A stretch of 64,000 nt of DNA from an uncultured Draconibacterium sp. (GTDB lineage Bacteria > Bacteroidota > Bacteroidia > Bacteroidales > Prolixibacteraceae): contig NZ_CAJXTC010000001.1 of the NCBI RefSeq assembly GCF_913060805.1, forward strand, positions 1-64,000. The letters run 5' to 3'. The position numbers were made by a program, and so were the translations under genes. Position 1 is the stretch's first letter. Every line of letters begins with the position of its first letter. Below are positions 1 to 8,231 of this stretch, piece after piece. The notes beneath the pieces were generated by a model. It made no database searches, was not told the DNA's origin, and saw nothing but the letters and a program-made list of their open reading frames with translations.

Positions 1-183
1 TTCTTTTTAATATCTTGGTTTATACTCAAAATTAATCCTTTCCATTCCATCAAAAAATATCTTCGCAAATCTAAGGTACCAGTAGAGAGGGACGATTGTG
101 TCGAAGGCACAATCAGGGTGAGTCTATAAATTTGAATTCCGTATTGCTATTTATTTTTTAAGGGCCTTTTTGATTTGTTGAAA
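1..183. other. Intergenic left edge with a dispersed repeat copy
   Basis: No gene is seen here. Positions 84-123 carry a 40-base element that recurs without mismatch at 19067-19106. It contains the hairpin GATTGTG-TCGAAGG-CACAATC followed by AGGGTGAGT. It lies downstream of the FemAB-type gene, which is read leftward, so it could act in its 3' untranslated region. The AT-rich remainder shows nothing recognisable. Confidence 0.6.
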
Positions 184-1287
184 CTATTTCTGCGCTTCCT
201 GCAAACGAAAAATATCGTATTGTTTCTGGTCGTAAGGATAATCCCAGCATCCCATTCGGTGGTAAAGATCGCCGCCAAATCCTTTTTTGTAAATATGCAC
301 ACCGTGCAAAGGGTGACTGCGGTCTAAGTTAGGTGCCGAGCCAAACATGTCGTATTCGGTGCAACCCCATTCTTTCGAAATGCGTATCGATTCCCATTGA
401 AGCGCATAGCTTGCCATTAAATTGTCTTTACACGAGGTGGAAGCGCCATACAAATAGGTGCCGCGTTTTCGCGATAGTACCAAAAACATCGACGATAGAA
501 AACGTCCGTCAATATCGGCCATTAACATTTTTACCGTCACTCCGTTTTTGCTGTTGTCCTGGTTTTGCAGAATAGACGAAAAGTACTCCTGACTTTGCAA
601 AGCCATGTTATGGCGTGTTGCCGTATCATAGTACAATTTATACCAGTCGCCAATTTGCTCCAGCCCGTATTCGCGCACCCGTATACCTTTTTTGTTGGCC
701 TTGCGAACGTTGTAGCGCGTATTGTAGCGCATGTTGTACATCAATTCCTGCTCCTCTAAAGTAAGGTCGAGAAAGAAGGTATTTTTGGGCAGGTTGTCCT
801 CAATACTCTTTTTTACATTCCCCTTAACGGTGTTAAAGTTTACACGGTATTCCTGCGTATGGTCGGGTGGTGGGCCAATCCAGTTTCCCTGCTCATCGAA
901 ATAATCATCCTCGGCGGCCCACTGGTTTTCCCAGGTCAGGTCGTAACGAATAAAAATACAATTAGCCGGCAGATGCGGCCGTATCGATTCGGATAACTGC
1001 TCTAAAAGCAGCCCCTGGTTTTCGAAAGTGGGCTCCATTTTTGGGCCGTAAGGAACATAGGCAAAACACGCGTTCGCATTTACATACTTGATGAGTACCA
1101 GCAAGTCTTCCCCTTTTTTCTCGAGCGAATTGGCGCTTGTAACCAATAAATCACGCGAAATGGTGAGCTCAAAACCTTTCGGAATAAAACCCTGGTTCCG
1201 TTTTATGCGGCCCCAAAAAGTGGTTTGCGGTAATACGTTTGTGGTCTGTAGTTCTTCAATGTCTTTCGTCGCCAGCTCGCAGATCAT
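184..1287 (-). CDS. FemAB/FemX-family aminoacyl (peptidoglycan bridge-type) transferase
   Basis: The 367-residue protein resembles FemABX transferases, which add amino acids from aminoacyl-tRNA to peptidoglycan precursors using tandem GNAT-like folds. The family signature is clearest in the second half: YLYGAS at 278-283, an ALQWESI helix, EYDMFG near 310-314 and KKGFGG near 334-339, the usual order in FemX-like proteins. There is no signal peptide, as expected for a cytoplasmic enzyme acting on lipid-linked precursors. Bacteroidota often carry such genes without interpeptide bridges of the staphylococcal type, so the real acceptor is uncertain and could be another amino-acylated metabolite. 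It appears monocistronic. The ATG at 1287 gives the full family length. Confidence 0.8.
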   Translation of the reverse strand: MICELATKDIEELQTTNVLPQTTFWGRIKRNQGFIPKGFELTISRDLLVTSANSLEKKGEDLLVLIKYVNANACFAYVPYGPKMEPTFENQGLLLEQLSESIRPHLPANCIFIRYDLTWENQWAAEDDYFDEQGNWIGPPPDHTQEYRVNFNTVKGNVKKSIEDNLPKNTFFLDLTLEEQELMYNMRYNTRYNVRKANKKGIRVREYGLEQIGDWYKLYYDTATRHNMALQSQEYFSSILQNQDNSKNGVTVKMLMADIDGRFLSSMFLVLSRKRGTYLYGASTSCKDNLMASYALQWESIRISKEWGCTEYDMFGSAPNLDRSHPLHGVHIYKKGFGGDLYHRMGCWDYPYDQKQYDIFRLQEAQK

Positions 1288-1466
1288 ACTTCGCTAATTT
1301 TATTTTCCTTTTGGGCCGCGAAACTATACAAATCATTAGCGAATGAAAATTGTGGAGGGGTGATTTTTAAGAAGTTAAACCAGAGATAACATGCCGGTTA
1401 ATGTTCCAGGTATTCAATAATTTCATAATTGATCTTTCCATTTTTGGCGTTCTGTACAATTTATTC

Positions 1467-1808
1467 CTAGTCCGATTTTTGGATGTACGAAATCCGCTTG
1501 GTGATTTTGTCCCTGATTTTTAAATCGCGTTTGGCCACACTTAATTTTATAAGCGCCTGCGATAGCGAGAAGGTTCCCAGTATCAATAAAAATCCAACCC
1601 AAAAATTATCTGCCACCAGTGAAACGCCAACTGCAGCAAAAAAGCCAATTACCAGTGCCGCACTCGAAATTAGTCTGCTTTTAGGTGTTTCAACGAGTAA
1701 GCTTTTGCATTGTTTACATTCGATAATTTTCTCCCTGTTTCGGAATAATTTTAAGCTGATGGCTGTTTTGCATGTTGGGCATTTGTGCCCGGTTAAGTTG
1801 AGTTTCAT
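1467..1808 (-). CDS. Small membrane protein with N-terminal zinc ribbon
   Basis: A 113-residue protein. It opens with a CPTC...CKQC pair (Cys near 10, 13, 31 and 34), a treble-clef or rubredoxin-like zinc ribbon. Two hydrophobic segments follow, at about 49-66 and 69-86, then a basic tail. The architecture is a cytoplasmic zinc finger anchored by a membrane hairpin. I do not recognise a named family. It is probably single-gene: the upstream cupin gene ends 63 bases before its start. Confidence 0.6.
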   Translation of the reverse strand: MKLNLTGHKCPTCKTAISLKLFRNREKIIECKQCKSLLVETPKSRLISSAALVIGFFAAVGVSLVADNFWVGFLLILGTFSLSQALIKLSVAKRDLKIRDKITKRISYIQKSD

Positions 1809-1870
1809 CTGTTTGGTTTTTGTTTGTATTGGCGGTCACTTATATGTGGCGAACCTGCATAATTAAGGTG

Positions 1871-2332
1871 TTAACGGCCTTTCAGTTTCGATTCATATTC
1901 AACGCGAGTTCCATCATCAGTAGTATGTTCTTCTAACGAATTAACTTTCGACTGAACGCAAATATAAATCATCTCTTCATCCGAAGTATTACTCAGGCTC
2001 CGCACGCCTTCAGGGGCAACACGTATTACACTGCCTTCCTTAACCGGAAAACAATCATCATTCACCTGGTAATAACCGGCTCCTTTAATGATGATATATG
2101 TTTCTTCGTCTTTGTTGTGAATATGAAAATAACCTAACTCGGTTTTTGGTGGTAGGGCAGTAAAAGATATTTCTGTTCCGGTTGCATTAATTAATTCTTT
2201 TAAGAATACTTTTCCCTTCACTTCTTTGCCTGATTTTGGGTGAATTAAGGAATAGTTTTTTATTTCATCTAAACGCCCAATATTTATGGCAGAGTAATCT
2301 TTGTTTTCCGAAATCTTTTCTGATTGTTTCAT
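1871..2332 (-). CDS. Cupin-domain protein
   Basis: A 153-residue single-domain cupin. The first motif is visible as the GYFHIHNKDEETYIIIKG segment (His-x-His and Glu metal ligands), followed by GYYQVNDDCFPVKEGSVIRVAPEGVRSL as the second motif. The His expected in motif 2 is replaced by the EGVRSL stretch, so the metal site may be incomplete. Small cupins of this kind bind sugars, polyketides or metals, and the substrate cannot be told from sequence. There is no signal peptide, so it should be cytoplasmic. Confidence 0.7.
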   Translation of the reverse strand: MKQSEKISENKDYSAINIGRLDEIKNYSLIHPKSGKEVKGKVFLKELINATGTEISFTALPPKTELGYFHIHNKDEETYIIIKGAGYYQVNDDCFPVKEGSVIRVAPEGVRSLSNTSDEEMIYICVQSKVNSLEEHTTDDGTRVEYESKLKGR

Positions 2333-2445
2333 ATTTCTTTTTTTGGTTCTTGTGATATGATTTTTTGAAAGTCGCTATATAGCTCACTTTATTTTCCTTT
2401 TCGGGTTTGCAAACTTTTATGAATGACCCGTGCTGTCTGATTTCT

Positions 2446-3129
2446 CTAAAAAATGCTGCAAATATATTTCAGGCGAGCATTTTTCATTACTATACTTTCT
2501 CCCTTCCAATTGTAAAGCCTGCATTGAAAAGAAATATCGAGGTACTGAGAATACGTGCCAATGATTGCCTGGGCATCTTTTGGTTCTGAATAGTTGATGA
2601 TAAAATAGTTCTCCGAATCTTTGTCCGTATCAATACTTGAATCTTCGCGCGGATAAGGACTGCCCGATGCCCATAGTTCTCCATCGGCATCAATCCATTG
2701 AATGCTAATTCCAGGAAAATCGTTATTGTTTGGTGTATATTCTTTTTCGCCCTCAGACAAAACCTCTTCGAAAAGCGCTCTTGAAATCTTTGCGTCTGCA
2801 AGATATTGCGAACTCACAAAATGATTTACAAAATCAACCGTCAGCCTGGATGAAAGCGATAAGTTAGGACTAAAACTCTTACCTAATCCCAAACTCCATA
2901 TATCAATTGTATAGTCGGGCTCAACATTTCTTATTTGTCTCGAAGGCATCCAAAATATAGCGGTGTCGCTAATAATATCACTTTCAATCAGTGTTATTGG
3001 CACATCATTTATCTCCGCTTCAAAAGTGGCTTTTTCTTCAACGCTATATTCACCGTCGTCATTTGTGCACGACTGAAAAAAACCAATAAATAGGATAAAT
3101 ACCAGGTAGTTTAAAAGTTTGTGATTCAT
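2446..3129 (-). CDS. Putative lipoprotein, unknown function
   Basis: The ATG at 3129 is preferred over a longer frame reaching 3192. It starts a typical lipoprotein signal (hydrophobic stretch ending FFQSC, lipidated Cys near residue 21, then TNDDGE) and avoids overlap with the acetyltransferase gene ending at 3170. The mature part, about 205 residues, is acidic with no repeats or enzyme motifs that I recognise. Asp at the +3/+4 positions after the Cys fits surface-exposed lipoproteins of Bacteroidota, which is an inference. It probably shares a transcript with the acetyltransferase gene, about 40 bases upstream. Confidence 0.65.
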   Translation of the reverse strand: MNHKLLNYLVFILFIGFFQSCTNDDGEYSVEEKATFEAEINDVPITLIESDIISDTAIFWMPSRQIRNVEPDYTIDIWSLGLGKSFSPNLSLSSRLTVDFVNHFVSSQYLADAKISRALFEEVLSEGEKEYTPNNNDFPGISIQWIDADGELWASGSPYPREDSSIDTDKDSENYFIINYSEPKDAQAIIGTYSQYLDISFQCRLYNWKGESIVMKNARLKYICSIF

Positions 3130-3169
3130 GTTTGAATAACTATTTTTTCGAGAATTTAGTGTGTTTAAC

Positions 3170-3634
3170 TTATCCCTTAATCTTTCTGCCAATTAATTTC
3201 ATTCTTAATAGTGGATAGTTTCTACCTTGCTCATCTTTGTCGGTTCTCTCAAACGTTTCAAATCCGAATTTGTGATAGAATTTCAGTGCGTTTACATTCT
3301 GCTCATTTACATCAAGTTTGTTCGCATGAAGTTCTTTAACTGCAAATTCTAACAATTTTCGTCCGAGTCCTTGTCCAAAATATTCCGGGTCTAAAAACAG
3401 CATTTCAATTTTTTTGTCGGCAACACCAATAAAACCTAAAACCATGTTCTCATTTGTCAGGCAAAAGACTTGAAAATCATGAAAATTTATGTTGCTTACC
3501 AGTTCCTTAATTTCTTCAAAATCAGTTGAAGTTAAAAAGTGGTGCGTGGCAAGAACTGATTTCTCCCAAACTGTTAAAATCTGTTGCCGGTATAGGTCGG
3601 TATATGGTTTTATTTCAAAATGGTCTGGCTGCAT
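3170..3634 (-). CDS. GNAT-family N-acetyltransferase
   Basis: A 154-residue single GNAT domain. Motif A, which binds acetyl-CoA pyrophosphate, is the segment LDPEYFGQGLGRKLL (Gln/Arg-x-x-Gly-x-Gly/Ala pattern). The following ALKFYHKFGFETFERT is motif B, typical of the PA4866/YjdJ-like branch. The substrate is unknown; small amines or toxins are common for this branch. It is the first gene of a short reverse-strand pair with the downstream lipoprotein gene. No regulatory site was recognised. Confidence 0.8.
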   Translation of the reverse strand: MQPDHFEIKPYTDLYRQQILTVWEKSVLATHHFLTSTDFEEIKELVSNINFHDFQVFCLTNENMVLGFIGVADKKIEMLFLDPEYFGQGLGRKLLEFAVKELHANKLDVNEQNVNALKFYHKFGFETFERTDKDEQGRNYPLLRMKLIGRKIKG

Positions 3635-3694
3635 AATGTTGTTTTCTTTTTTATGGAGTTGCTGTTGGATAAGGCTGTTCGCTAGCGGGTACCT

Positions 3695-4648
3695 TTATGG
3701 GCGGGCTATTCGATTTGGGTTAGTTTTTAGCCACTTAATTGCACTTTCCGACATTTTTTTATAGTTGTGACCTACATTTTTTACGGTGTCTATTGTCCAG
3801 TTAAATTCCCAATTGTTTTTATTTCCTAATTCCTTATTTGCATTATAAAAATTTGTTCCGCGTTCCAACCTATGTGCTCCTTGTTCCATTGCCAAATCCG
3901 TAGTTCTAAAAGTCCCTAAATTTGGGTCGTTATCCAATTCTCCCAAAAGAATAATCAATCTTTTTTTGTAAGATTTTTGCAAATCTGTGGCTGTGTTTTT
4001 GATTCCGTACGGAAATTTAAGTTTCGGGTTTGGGAAACTGTAAAATCCGGAATTTGCTGCGATGGCTGTACCAATTCTCGATTCGGGCATCAACAGCACC
4101 ATTCTATGTACAAATTGTCCGCCTGCCGAATGACCAAAAATATCGTACTGTTCGTTTGTAATCTGATTAACCGATTTAATGTAGTCGAATATGTTTTCAA
4201 CGACTGTATATGCCCATTCCGTTTTCGGGTTTTTGGTTCCAAAAAAGGTAAATAAATTCCCCTCTTGATAGTCGTTTGTTGTATATTTTGAAAACTTATT
4301 CTCGAATTCAGGCGCAATTATTAGCAGGTTATTTTTATTGGCTAATTCAACCCAGGCGTTTAGATAGTCATCTGCATTTCGTCCGCCACCGTGCATAACG
4401 AAAACGATTTTGTCTTTGTCGTTCCAATTTTCGGGTTTATAAGTCCATACCTTAATCGATTTCCTCTCGCTGTCTTTATAAGCGTGGATAACAAAAGAGT
4501 CTGTTCCTACATTGATTTTACCGGTTGCAGTAATTTCAGGTCCTTTTGGAAGAACATAGAGGTAAACGTAACCTGCAACCGAAAGAAGTAAAAGAATGGA
4601 AAATGTATATAAAATTATCTTTTTAAACACTCTGAAAAGTTGGTTCAT
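3695..4648 (-). CDS. Membrane-anchored alpha/beta hydrolase (esterase-like)
   Basis: The 317-residue protein has one N-terminal transmembrane anchor (about 10-32) followed by an esterase/PHB-depolymerase-like alpha/beta hydrolase domain. The oxyanion segment HGGG is at 86-89 and the nucleophile elbow GHSAGG is at 172-177 (Ser174). A plausible acid is Asp239, and the catalytic His is probably His294 in VGHNYKK. All three catalytic positions are therefore present. It should face the periplasm. A -7-like box, TAGATTTG read on the reverse strand (4670-4677), lies 21 bases upstream of the ATG, but no clear -33 element was seen. The natural substrate cannot be inferred. Confidence 0.75.
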   Translation of the reverse strand: MNQLFRVFKKIILYTFSILLLLSVAGYVYLYVLPKGPEITATGKINVGTDSFVIHAYKDSERKSIKVWTYKPENWNDKDKIVFVMHGGGRNADDYLNAWVELANKNNLLIIAPEFENKFSKYTTNDYQEGNLFTFFGTKNPKTEWAYTVVENIFDYIKSVNQITNEQYDIFGHSAGGQFVHRMVLLMPESRIGTAIAANSGFYSFPNPKLKFPYGIKNTATDLQKSYKKRLIILLGELDNDPNLGTFRTTDLAMEQGAHRLERGTNFYNANKELGNKNNWEFNWTIDTVKNVGHNYKKMSESAIKWLKTNPNRIARP

Positions 4649-4819
4649 TTATTTGCTTTTTTGTTGGCTCAAATCTAAACATCCTTGATTAGCTGCCTGA
4701 TTTTTTGTTTCCGAATTGTGCTTTTTCAAGTACCGAATTGATTTTTGAATTAACTCACTCTTTTTAGCGGAACTTCCGAAAGCTCATGGAAGAGGGGGAG
4801 GGATTTTTAACCCAATGCT

Positions 4820-6973
4820 TTACAACTCTGCCGATAAAACCAGGCGAACAGTAACACCATTCTCGTTATTTTTTAAATTAACACCGCCGTCGTGCGCTTC
4901 TAAAATTAATTTGCTCAAATAAAGCGAAAGCCCGGGATTCATGTCCACATGTTTAAATCCTGTTTTAAAAGGCCTGATCTGAATCTCGTCATTACTTTCG
5001 GGGAAAAGTTCTCCGATATCGGTAATTGAAATTTCGTAGGCATTGTCATTTTTCGATAATCCTACCGTGATTTTAGTTTCGGTGTGCGCAAATTTAATGG
5101 CATTATCCATAATCATACAGAAGGCTTTCTTCAGCAGCGATTCATCGTATGAGACAATCGCATCATCAGCAGTTAACTCGGTTACTACTTCCAGTTTCTT
5201 TTCAGCGAATTGTGCTTGCTTCTCCAGTATACAAATCTGTATTGTGTCTTTTAAGTTCCCTTTGTAAAGGTGAAGTGCTTCTTTAGCTTTTGTGGCTAGC
5301 ATCGATATATCGAGGGCTTTGTAGGAGAAGCTTTCTAAACGGTCGGATGATATCTGGATGATCTTCAGAAACTCTTTCAGGTTGTTGGGTAAATCGCTTG
5401 CCTCAAGTAAGCCAAGCATGCCTACAATCCCGTTTAACGGTGTACGTATTTCGTGACTGATAATATTTAGAAATTCCGTTTTTGCATCATCTAACTGATG
5501 CAACTCGAGGTTGGCTTTTTCCAAATCTTTTGTACGTTCTTTTACCTTTTTTTCCAGTTTCTGATTAAAAAGCCGCAGTGCACCTTCGCTTCGTTTACAG
5601 CGCACGTTTAGCTGTTTATTGCGGAGTAGCTCTATGATAAGAGCAATAACAAGCAGCACAAATACAAGGATCACCAGTTTTTGCCGGCCGGTTAACCTGG
5701 TTAGCTTTTTTATAGTGCCAATATATTCTTCGTTGGCTGCCAATAATTCTTCGCGTTGAGCCGACATTTTTTCAATCTCCTGTTCCACTTCAAGCCGAAT
5801 ATATTCCATTTTCCCTTCTTCAGCCAATCTGGATTGCTTCGCTTCAATCATTTTCTGATAATGAGTTAGTGCAGACTGGTAGTTCCCGGCAATACTATCG
5901 ATTTGATAAAGCGTTTCTAAATTCAATTGAGTTTCTTGCCAACTATTAATTGCCGATGAAAGCTGGTAAGCTTCGGTACTTATCCGTTTAGCCTTGTTGT
6001 AATTTCCTAACTTATAAAGAATTAATCCGTAGTGAGTTACTATAAACGGATAATAGCTGGAAAGACTCTTGATCCGTTCATCGTAATACGCCTTTTCAAA
6101 AAATTGGAGAGCTGAGTTGTAGTCCTCATTCTGAATTTGAGCAGCTGCCAGATATGACTGGGCATAAAGTCGATCTCTCCAGGTTGCGTTAGGTTTGGAG
6201 GCAGCCAACGATTCTTTAAAATATTTTTCGGCGGTGGTGTAGTCATTTAAATTTTCGGAATAAAGCGCACCAATATTGGCTAAAATTAACGGTCTGAACG
6301 ATTGTTCAGGGGTATTGGCCAGACTATCGTAATGCAATGCATAATTAAAAAATTCAAGGGCGAGATCATTTTCCGCGAATATGGAAAAAAATGCACCAAT
6401 ATCGTTGCATATGTATAACAGGTGGGTGGTATCGTTGTATTCCAGTAATACCTGGTACGAATTGTACAGTTTTCTTGCAGCCTCCACAAATTCGCCGCTA
6501 ACCAAATCTTTTGTCGCTGCAAAATGTCGGGCGCGGGCAATAAACAAGGGATCGCCAATGGAGTCGGCCAAAGTGTAGGCATCATCGAAATACTGAAACG
6601 ATTGGGGTAACATCGTAAGGAAAGAGTAACTCATTCCTAAATGAAGGTTAATGGCGTACTTTAAACCTAAATCGTTCACATCATCGATTAATGCATAAGC
6701 TTTTTGCATGGCCTCAAGTGCTTCGTTGTATTGTGCCGATTTTAAAAGTATTTCCCCTTTTTTATGATACAGAGAAGCTACTTGTTCAAGATCATTTTTT
6801 TCTTCTGCCAACAGGATTAATGAGTCCAGTTCGTGAAGAACTTTTGTTTGCTGAAGTGAGTCTGTTGTGGTGTTATTGTTAACAGCGTTTGGCTTACCGC
6901 TGTTTTCTCCTTTGGCTACAAAAGCAATGGAGAAAAATGCATAACACAAAGCAATGAGAAATAATTTTTTCAT
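4820..6973 (-). CDS. TPR-containing membrane sensor histidine kinase
   Basis: A 717-residue protein: signal peptide (1-22), about 350 residues of tetratricopeptide repeats in the periplasm, a coiled coil, one transmembrane helix near 430-448, a second coiled coil, then the kinase core. The phosphoacceptor is His507 in SHEIRTPLNG. The ATP-binding domain has an intact N-box (MDNAIKFA, Asn624), but the G1 box reads DIGEL instead of DxGxG and the G2 region reads GLSLYL instead of GLGLxL, so ATP binding may be weakened. No receiver domain is fused and no response-regulator gene is adjacent, so the partner is encoded elsewhere. Confidence 0.85.
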   Translation of the reverse strand: MKKLFLIALCYAFFSIAFVAKGENSGKPNAVNNNTTTDSLQQTKVLHELDSLILLAEEKNDLEQVASLYHKKGEILLKSAQYNEALEAMQKAYALIDDVNDLGLKYAINLHLGMSYSFLTMLPQSFQYFDDAYTLADSIGDPLFIARARHFAATKDLVSGEFVEAARKLYNSYQVLLEYNDTTHLLYICNDIGAFFSIFAENDLALEFFNYALHYDSLANTPEQSFRPLILANIGALYSENLNDYTTAEKYFKESLAASKPNATWRDRLYAQSYLAAAQIQNEDYNSALQFFEKAYYDERIKSLSSYYPFIVTHYGLILYKLGNYNKAKRISTEAYQLSSAINSWQETQLNLETLYQIDSIAGNYQSALTHYQKMIEAKQSRLAEEGKMEYIRLEVEQEIEKMSAQREELLAANEEYIGTIKKLTRLTGRQKLVILVFVLLVIALIIELLRNKQLNVRCKRSEGALRLFNQKLEKKVKERTKDLEKANLELHQLDDAKTEFLNIISHEIRTPLNGIVGMLGLLEASDLPNNLKEFLKIIQISSDRLESFSYKALDISMLATKAKEALHLYKGNLKDTIQICILEKQAQFAEKKLEVVTELTADDAIVSYDESLLKKAFCMIMDNAIKFAHTETKITVGLSKNDNAYEISITDIGELFPESNDEIQIRPFKTGFKHVDMNPGLSLYLSKLILEAHDGGVNLKNNENGVTVRLVLSAEL

Positions 6974-7289
6974 GTTTTCATGTTTTTTTGAACCGGGGTA
7001 GAAACATAGTAACTATTACTGATTCTCCTAAGTGCTAACAACATACAGAAAAAAACGATTGGTAAAGCTACTTTGTGAAAGAAAAATTTGAATTTTAGCA
7101 CGAAGTTAACCTGGCTGCATATAATGGGGTAAGCAAATGATGCACAGTTATCTGTGTGTTTTGCGAAACATAATCATAGAAAGGAAATGAAAAAGCCCGG
7201 GGCTGTGTAGATGAAATGAATACAGCCAAGGTTGAGGTGAGCTCCCATCGGCTGACGGATGAGGAGTCAGGTATTTTTGTACTGAATCC
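6974..7289. other. Intergenic region left of the DUF559 repeat unit
   Basis: No credible gene. At 7194-7230 there is an imperfect hairpin (CCCGGGGCTGTGTA ... ATACAGCC) that resembles the perfect terminator-like hairpin at 8167-8208 on the other side of the DUF559 unit. At 7241-7264 the segment GCTCCCATCGGCTGACGGAT also occurs, with one change, inside the third repeat copy (8101-8122). The left flank therefore holds a fragment related to the right flank. The 122-residue reverse frame over 7095-7463 simply reads through these repeats. Confidence 0.5.
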
Positions 7290-7410
7290 TTTACCCTTTT
7301 GTCTGTCGACATTTTCCCTTAAAAGGGAAAAAGGCACTGATGTAAAGTTAGAATGTTGCTTGTAACCGGCTCCCCTTTTGAGGGGAGCTCCCGACAGGGT
7401 GAGGGGTAAA
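7290..7410 (+). repeat. DUF559-associated repeat, copy R1
   Basis: It starts TTTACCC and ends GGGTAAA, so the ends are inverted repeats. Inside are two hairpins: TTTTCCCTTAAAAGGGAAAA (7313-7332) and GGCTCCCC...GGGGAGC, followed by CCGACAGGGTGAGGGGT. The roughly 45-base spacer between the hairpins is almost the same in copy R3. It stands 58 bases upstream of the DUF559 start codon. Related two-hairpin modules occur elsewhere in the window (19052-19106; more loosely 84-123 and 56134-56178). Confidence 0.8.
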
Positions 7411-7468
7411 GAATTTAACTCATAAATTAGTAACTTTAACAATGAATTGAAACCCAAAATCAAAACAC

Positions 7469-7834
7469 ATGCTCTACGAACATATTAAACAAACAACCCG
7501 AAATTTAAGATGGAATACAACTTCTGCAGAAAAAAAGTTATGGAGATACTTACGCAGAAAACAACTGAACGGAAGAAAATTTTTGCGACAACATGCAATC
7601 GTTTATGAATCGATTGGTGATGAACATTTCTTTTATGTACCGGACTTTTACTGTTTCAAAGAAAATATAGCGATTGAATTAGATGGAGAAATTCACAAGT
7701 TCAATAAAAGGAGAGATGAACGACGTGATGAAATATTGAAGAATATGGGAATAAAAATATTGCGTTTTAAAAATGAAGACCTCGAAGATATAAATTCTGT
7801 TTTATTGAAGATTATTGCTGAGTTTGTGGAATAA
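7469..7834 (+). CDS. DUF559-domain protein, Vsr-like PD-(D/E)XK nuclease fold
   Basis: A 121-residue protein made of one DUF559 domain. Family signatures are TSAEKKLWRYLRRKQLNGRK (18-37), the putative PD-(D/E)XK core PDF...IAIELDG (Asp59, Glu70, Asp72) and ILKNMGIKILRFKNEDL (89-105). DUF559 is related to very-short-patch-repair endonucleases; its activity is not established. Its context is the striking part. It lies between direct repeats R1 and R2, with only four bases between its stop codon and R2, and R3 follows. It is read against the flanking reverse-strand operons and looks like the passenger of a small repeat-bounded unit. Confidence 0.85.
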   Translation: MLYEHIKQTTRNLRWNTTSAEKKLWRYLRRKQLNGRKFLRQHAIVYESIGDEHFFYVPDFYCFKENIAIELDGEIHKFNKRRDERRDEILKNMGIKILRFKNEDLEDINSVLLKIIAEFVE

Positions 7835-7838
7835 ATGC

Positions 7839-7952
7839 TTTACCCTTTTGTCTGTCGACATTTTCCCTTAAAAAGGGAAAACAGCGCTGAAGTGAAGTTG
7901 CCTGTAACCGGCTCCCCTGATGAGGGGAGCTCCCGACAGGGTGAGGGGTAAG
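7839..7952 (+). repeat. DUF559-associated repeat, copy R2
   Basis: Same orientation and layout as R1: TTTACCC end, hairpin TTTTCCCTT...AAGGGAAAA, a divergent spacer, hairpin GGCTCCCC-TGAT-GGGGAGC, then TCCCGACAGGGTGAGGGGTA. The left end lies four bases after the DUF559 stop codon. Loop bases differ from R1 while the stems are kept, which suggests that the folded form is what is conserved. Confidence 0.8.
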
Positions 7953-7971
7953 GAAATTTTTTCACTGATTT

Positions 7972-8131
7972 GTTACCCTTTTATCCCCGACGTAAAGTAC
8001 GGGATTTCGCAAGCTCAACTATCAACATTTTCCCTTTTAAGGGAAAAAGGCACTGATGTAAAGTTAGAATGTTGCTTGAAACCGGCTCCCCTTGAGAGGG
8101 GAGCTTCCATCGGCTGACGGATGAGGGGTAG
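7972..8131 (+). repeat. DUF559-associated repeat, copy R3 (longer variant)
   Basis: It starts TTACCC and ends GAGGGGTA. The first hairpin is the perfect palindrome TTTTCCCTTTTAAGGGAAAA. The spacer matches R1 almost base for base. In R3 the segment after the second hairpin is CATCGGCTGACGGATG instead of the CGACAGGG of R1 and R2. R3 also has an extra internal segment near 7985-8022. Three direct copies in 840 bases make recombination or copy-number change likely (inference). Confidence 0.75.
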
Positions 8132-8166
8132 GGGATTTAACAGTTATTTTGTTTTTTAAACAATAA

Positions 8167-8208
8167 AGTCCGGGGCTGTATTTGTAAAAATCAATACAGC
8201 CCCGGACT
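8167..8208 (-). terminator. Strong hairpin terminator of the Trx-ApbE-DUF4266-DUF3570 operon
   Basis: A perfect 16-bp stem (AGTCCGGGGCTGTATT against its complement) with a 10-base loop. It lies 23 bases past the DUF3570 stop codon and is followed on the reverse strand by a T-rich stretch. It would also work for transcripts reading rightward from the DUF559 unit. Confidence 0.75.
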
Positions 8209-8231
8209 CTATATTTACTAGACGATAGTGC

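Noticed and set aside
1398-1456. Reverse-strand codons reading NGKINYEIIEYLEH before a stop codon, like the end of a lost gene
   Set aside because: About 20 codons, no start and no match that I recognise; too short to support a pseudogene.
7095-7463. 122-residue reverse frame left of the DUF559 gene
   Set aside because: It reads through repeat R1 and its hairpins; a stop-free frame in repeat DNA is expected by chance.
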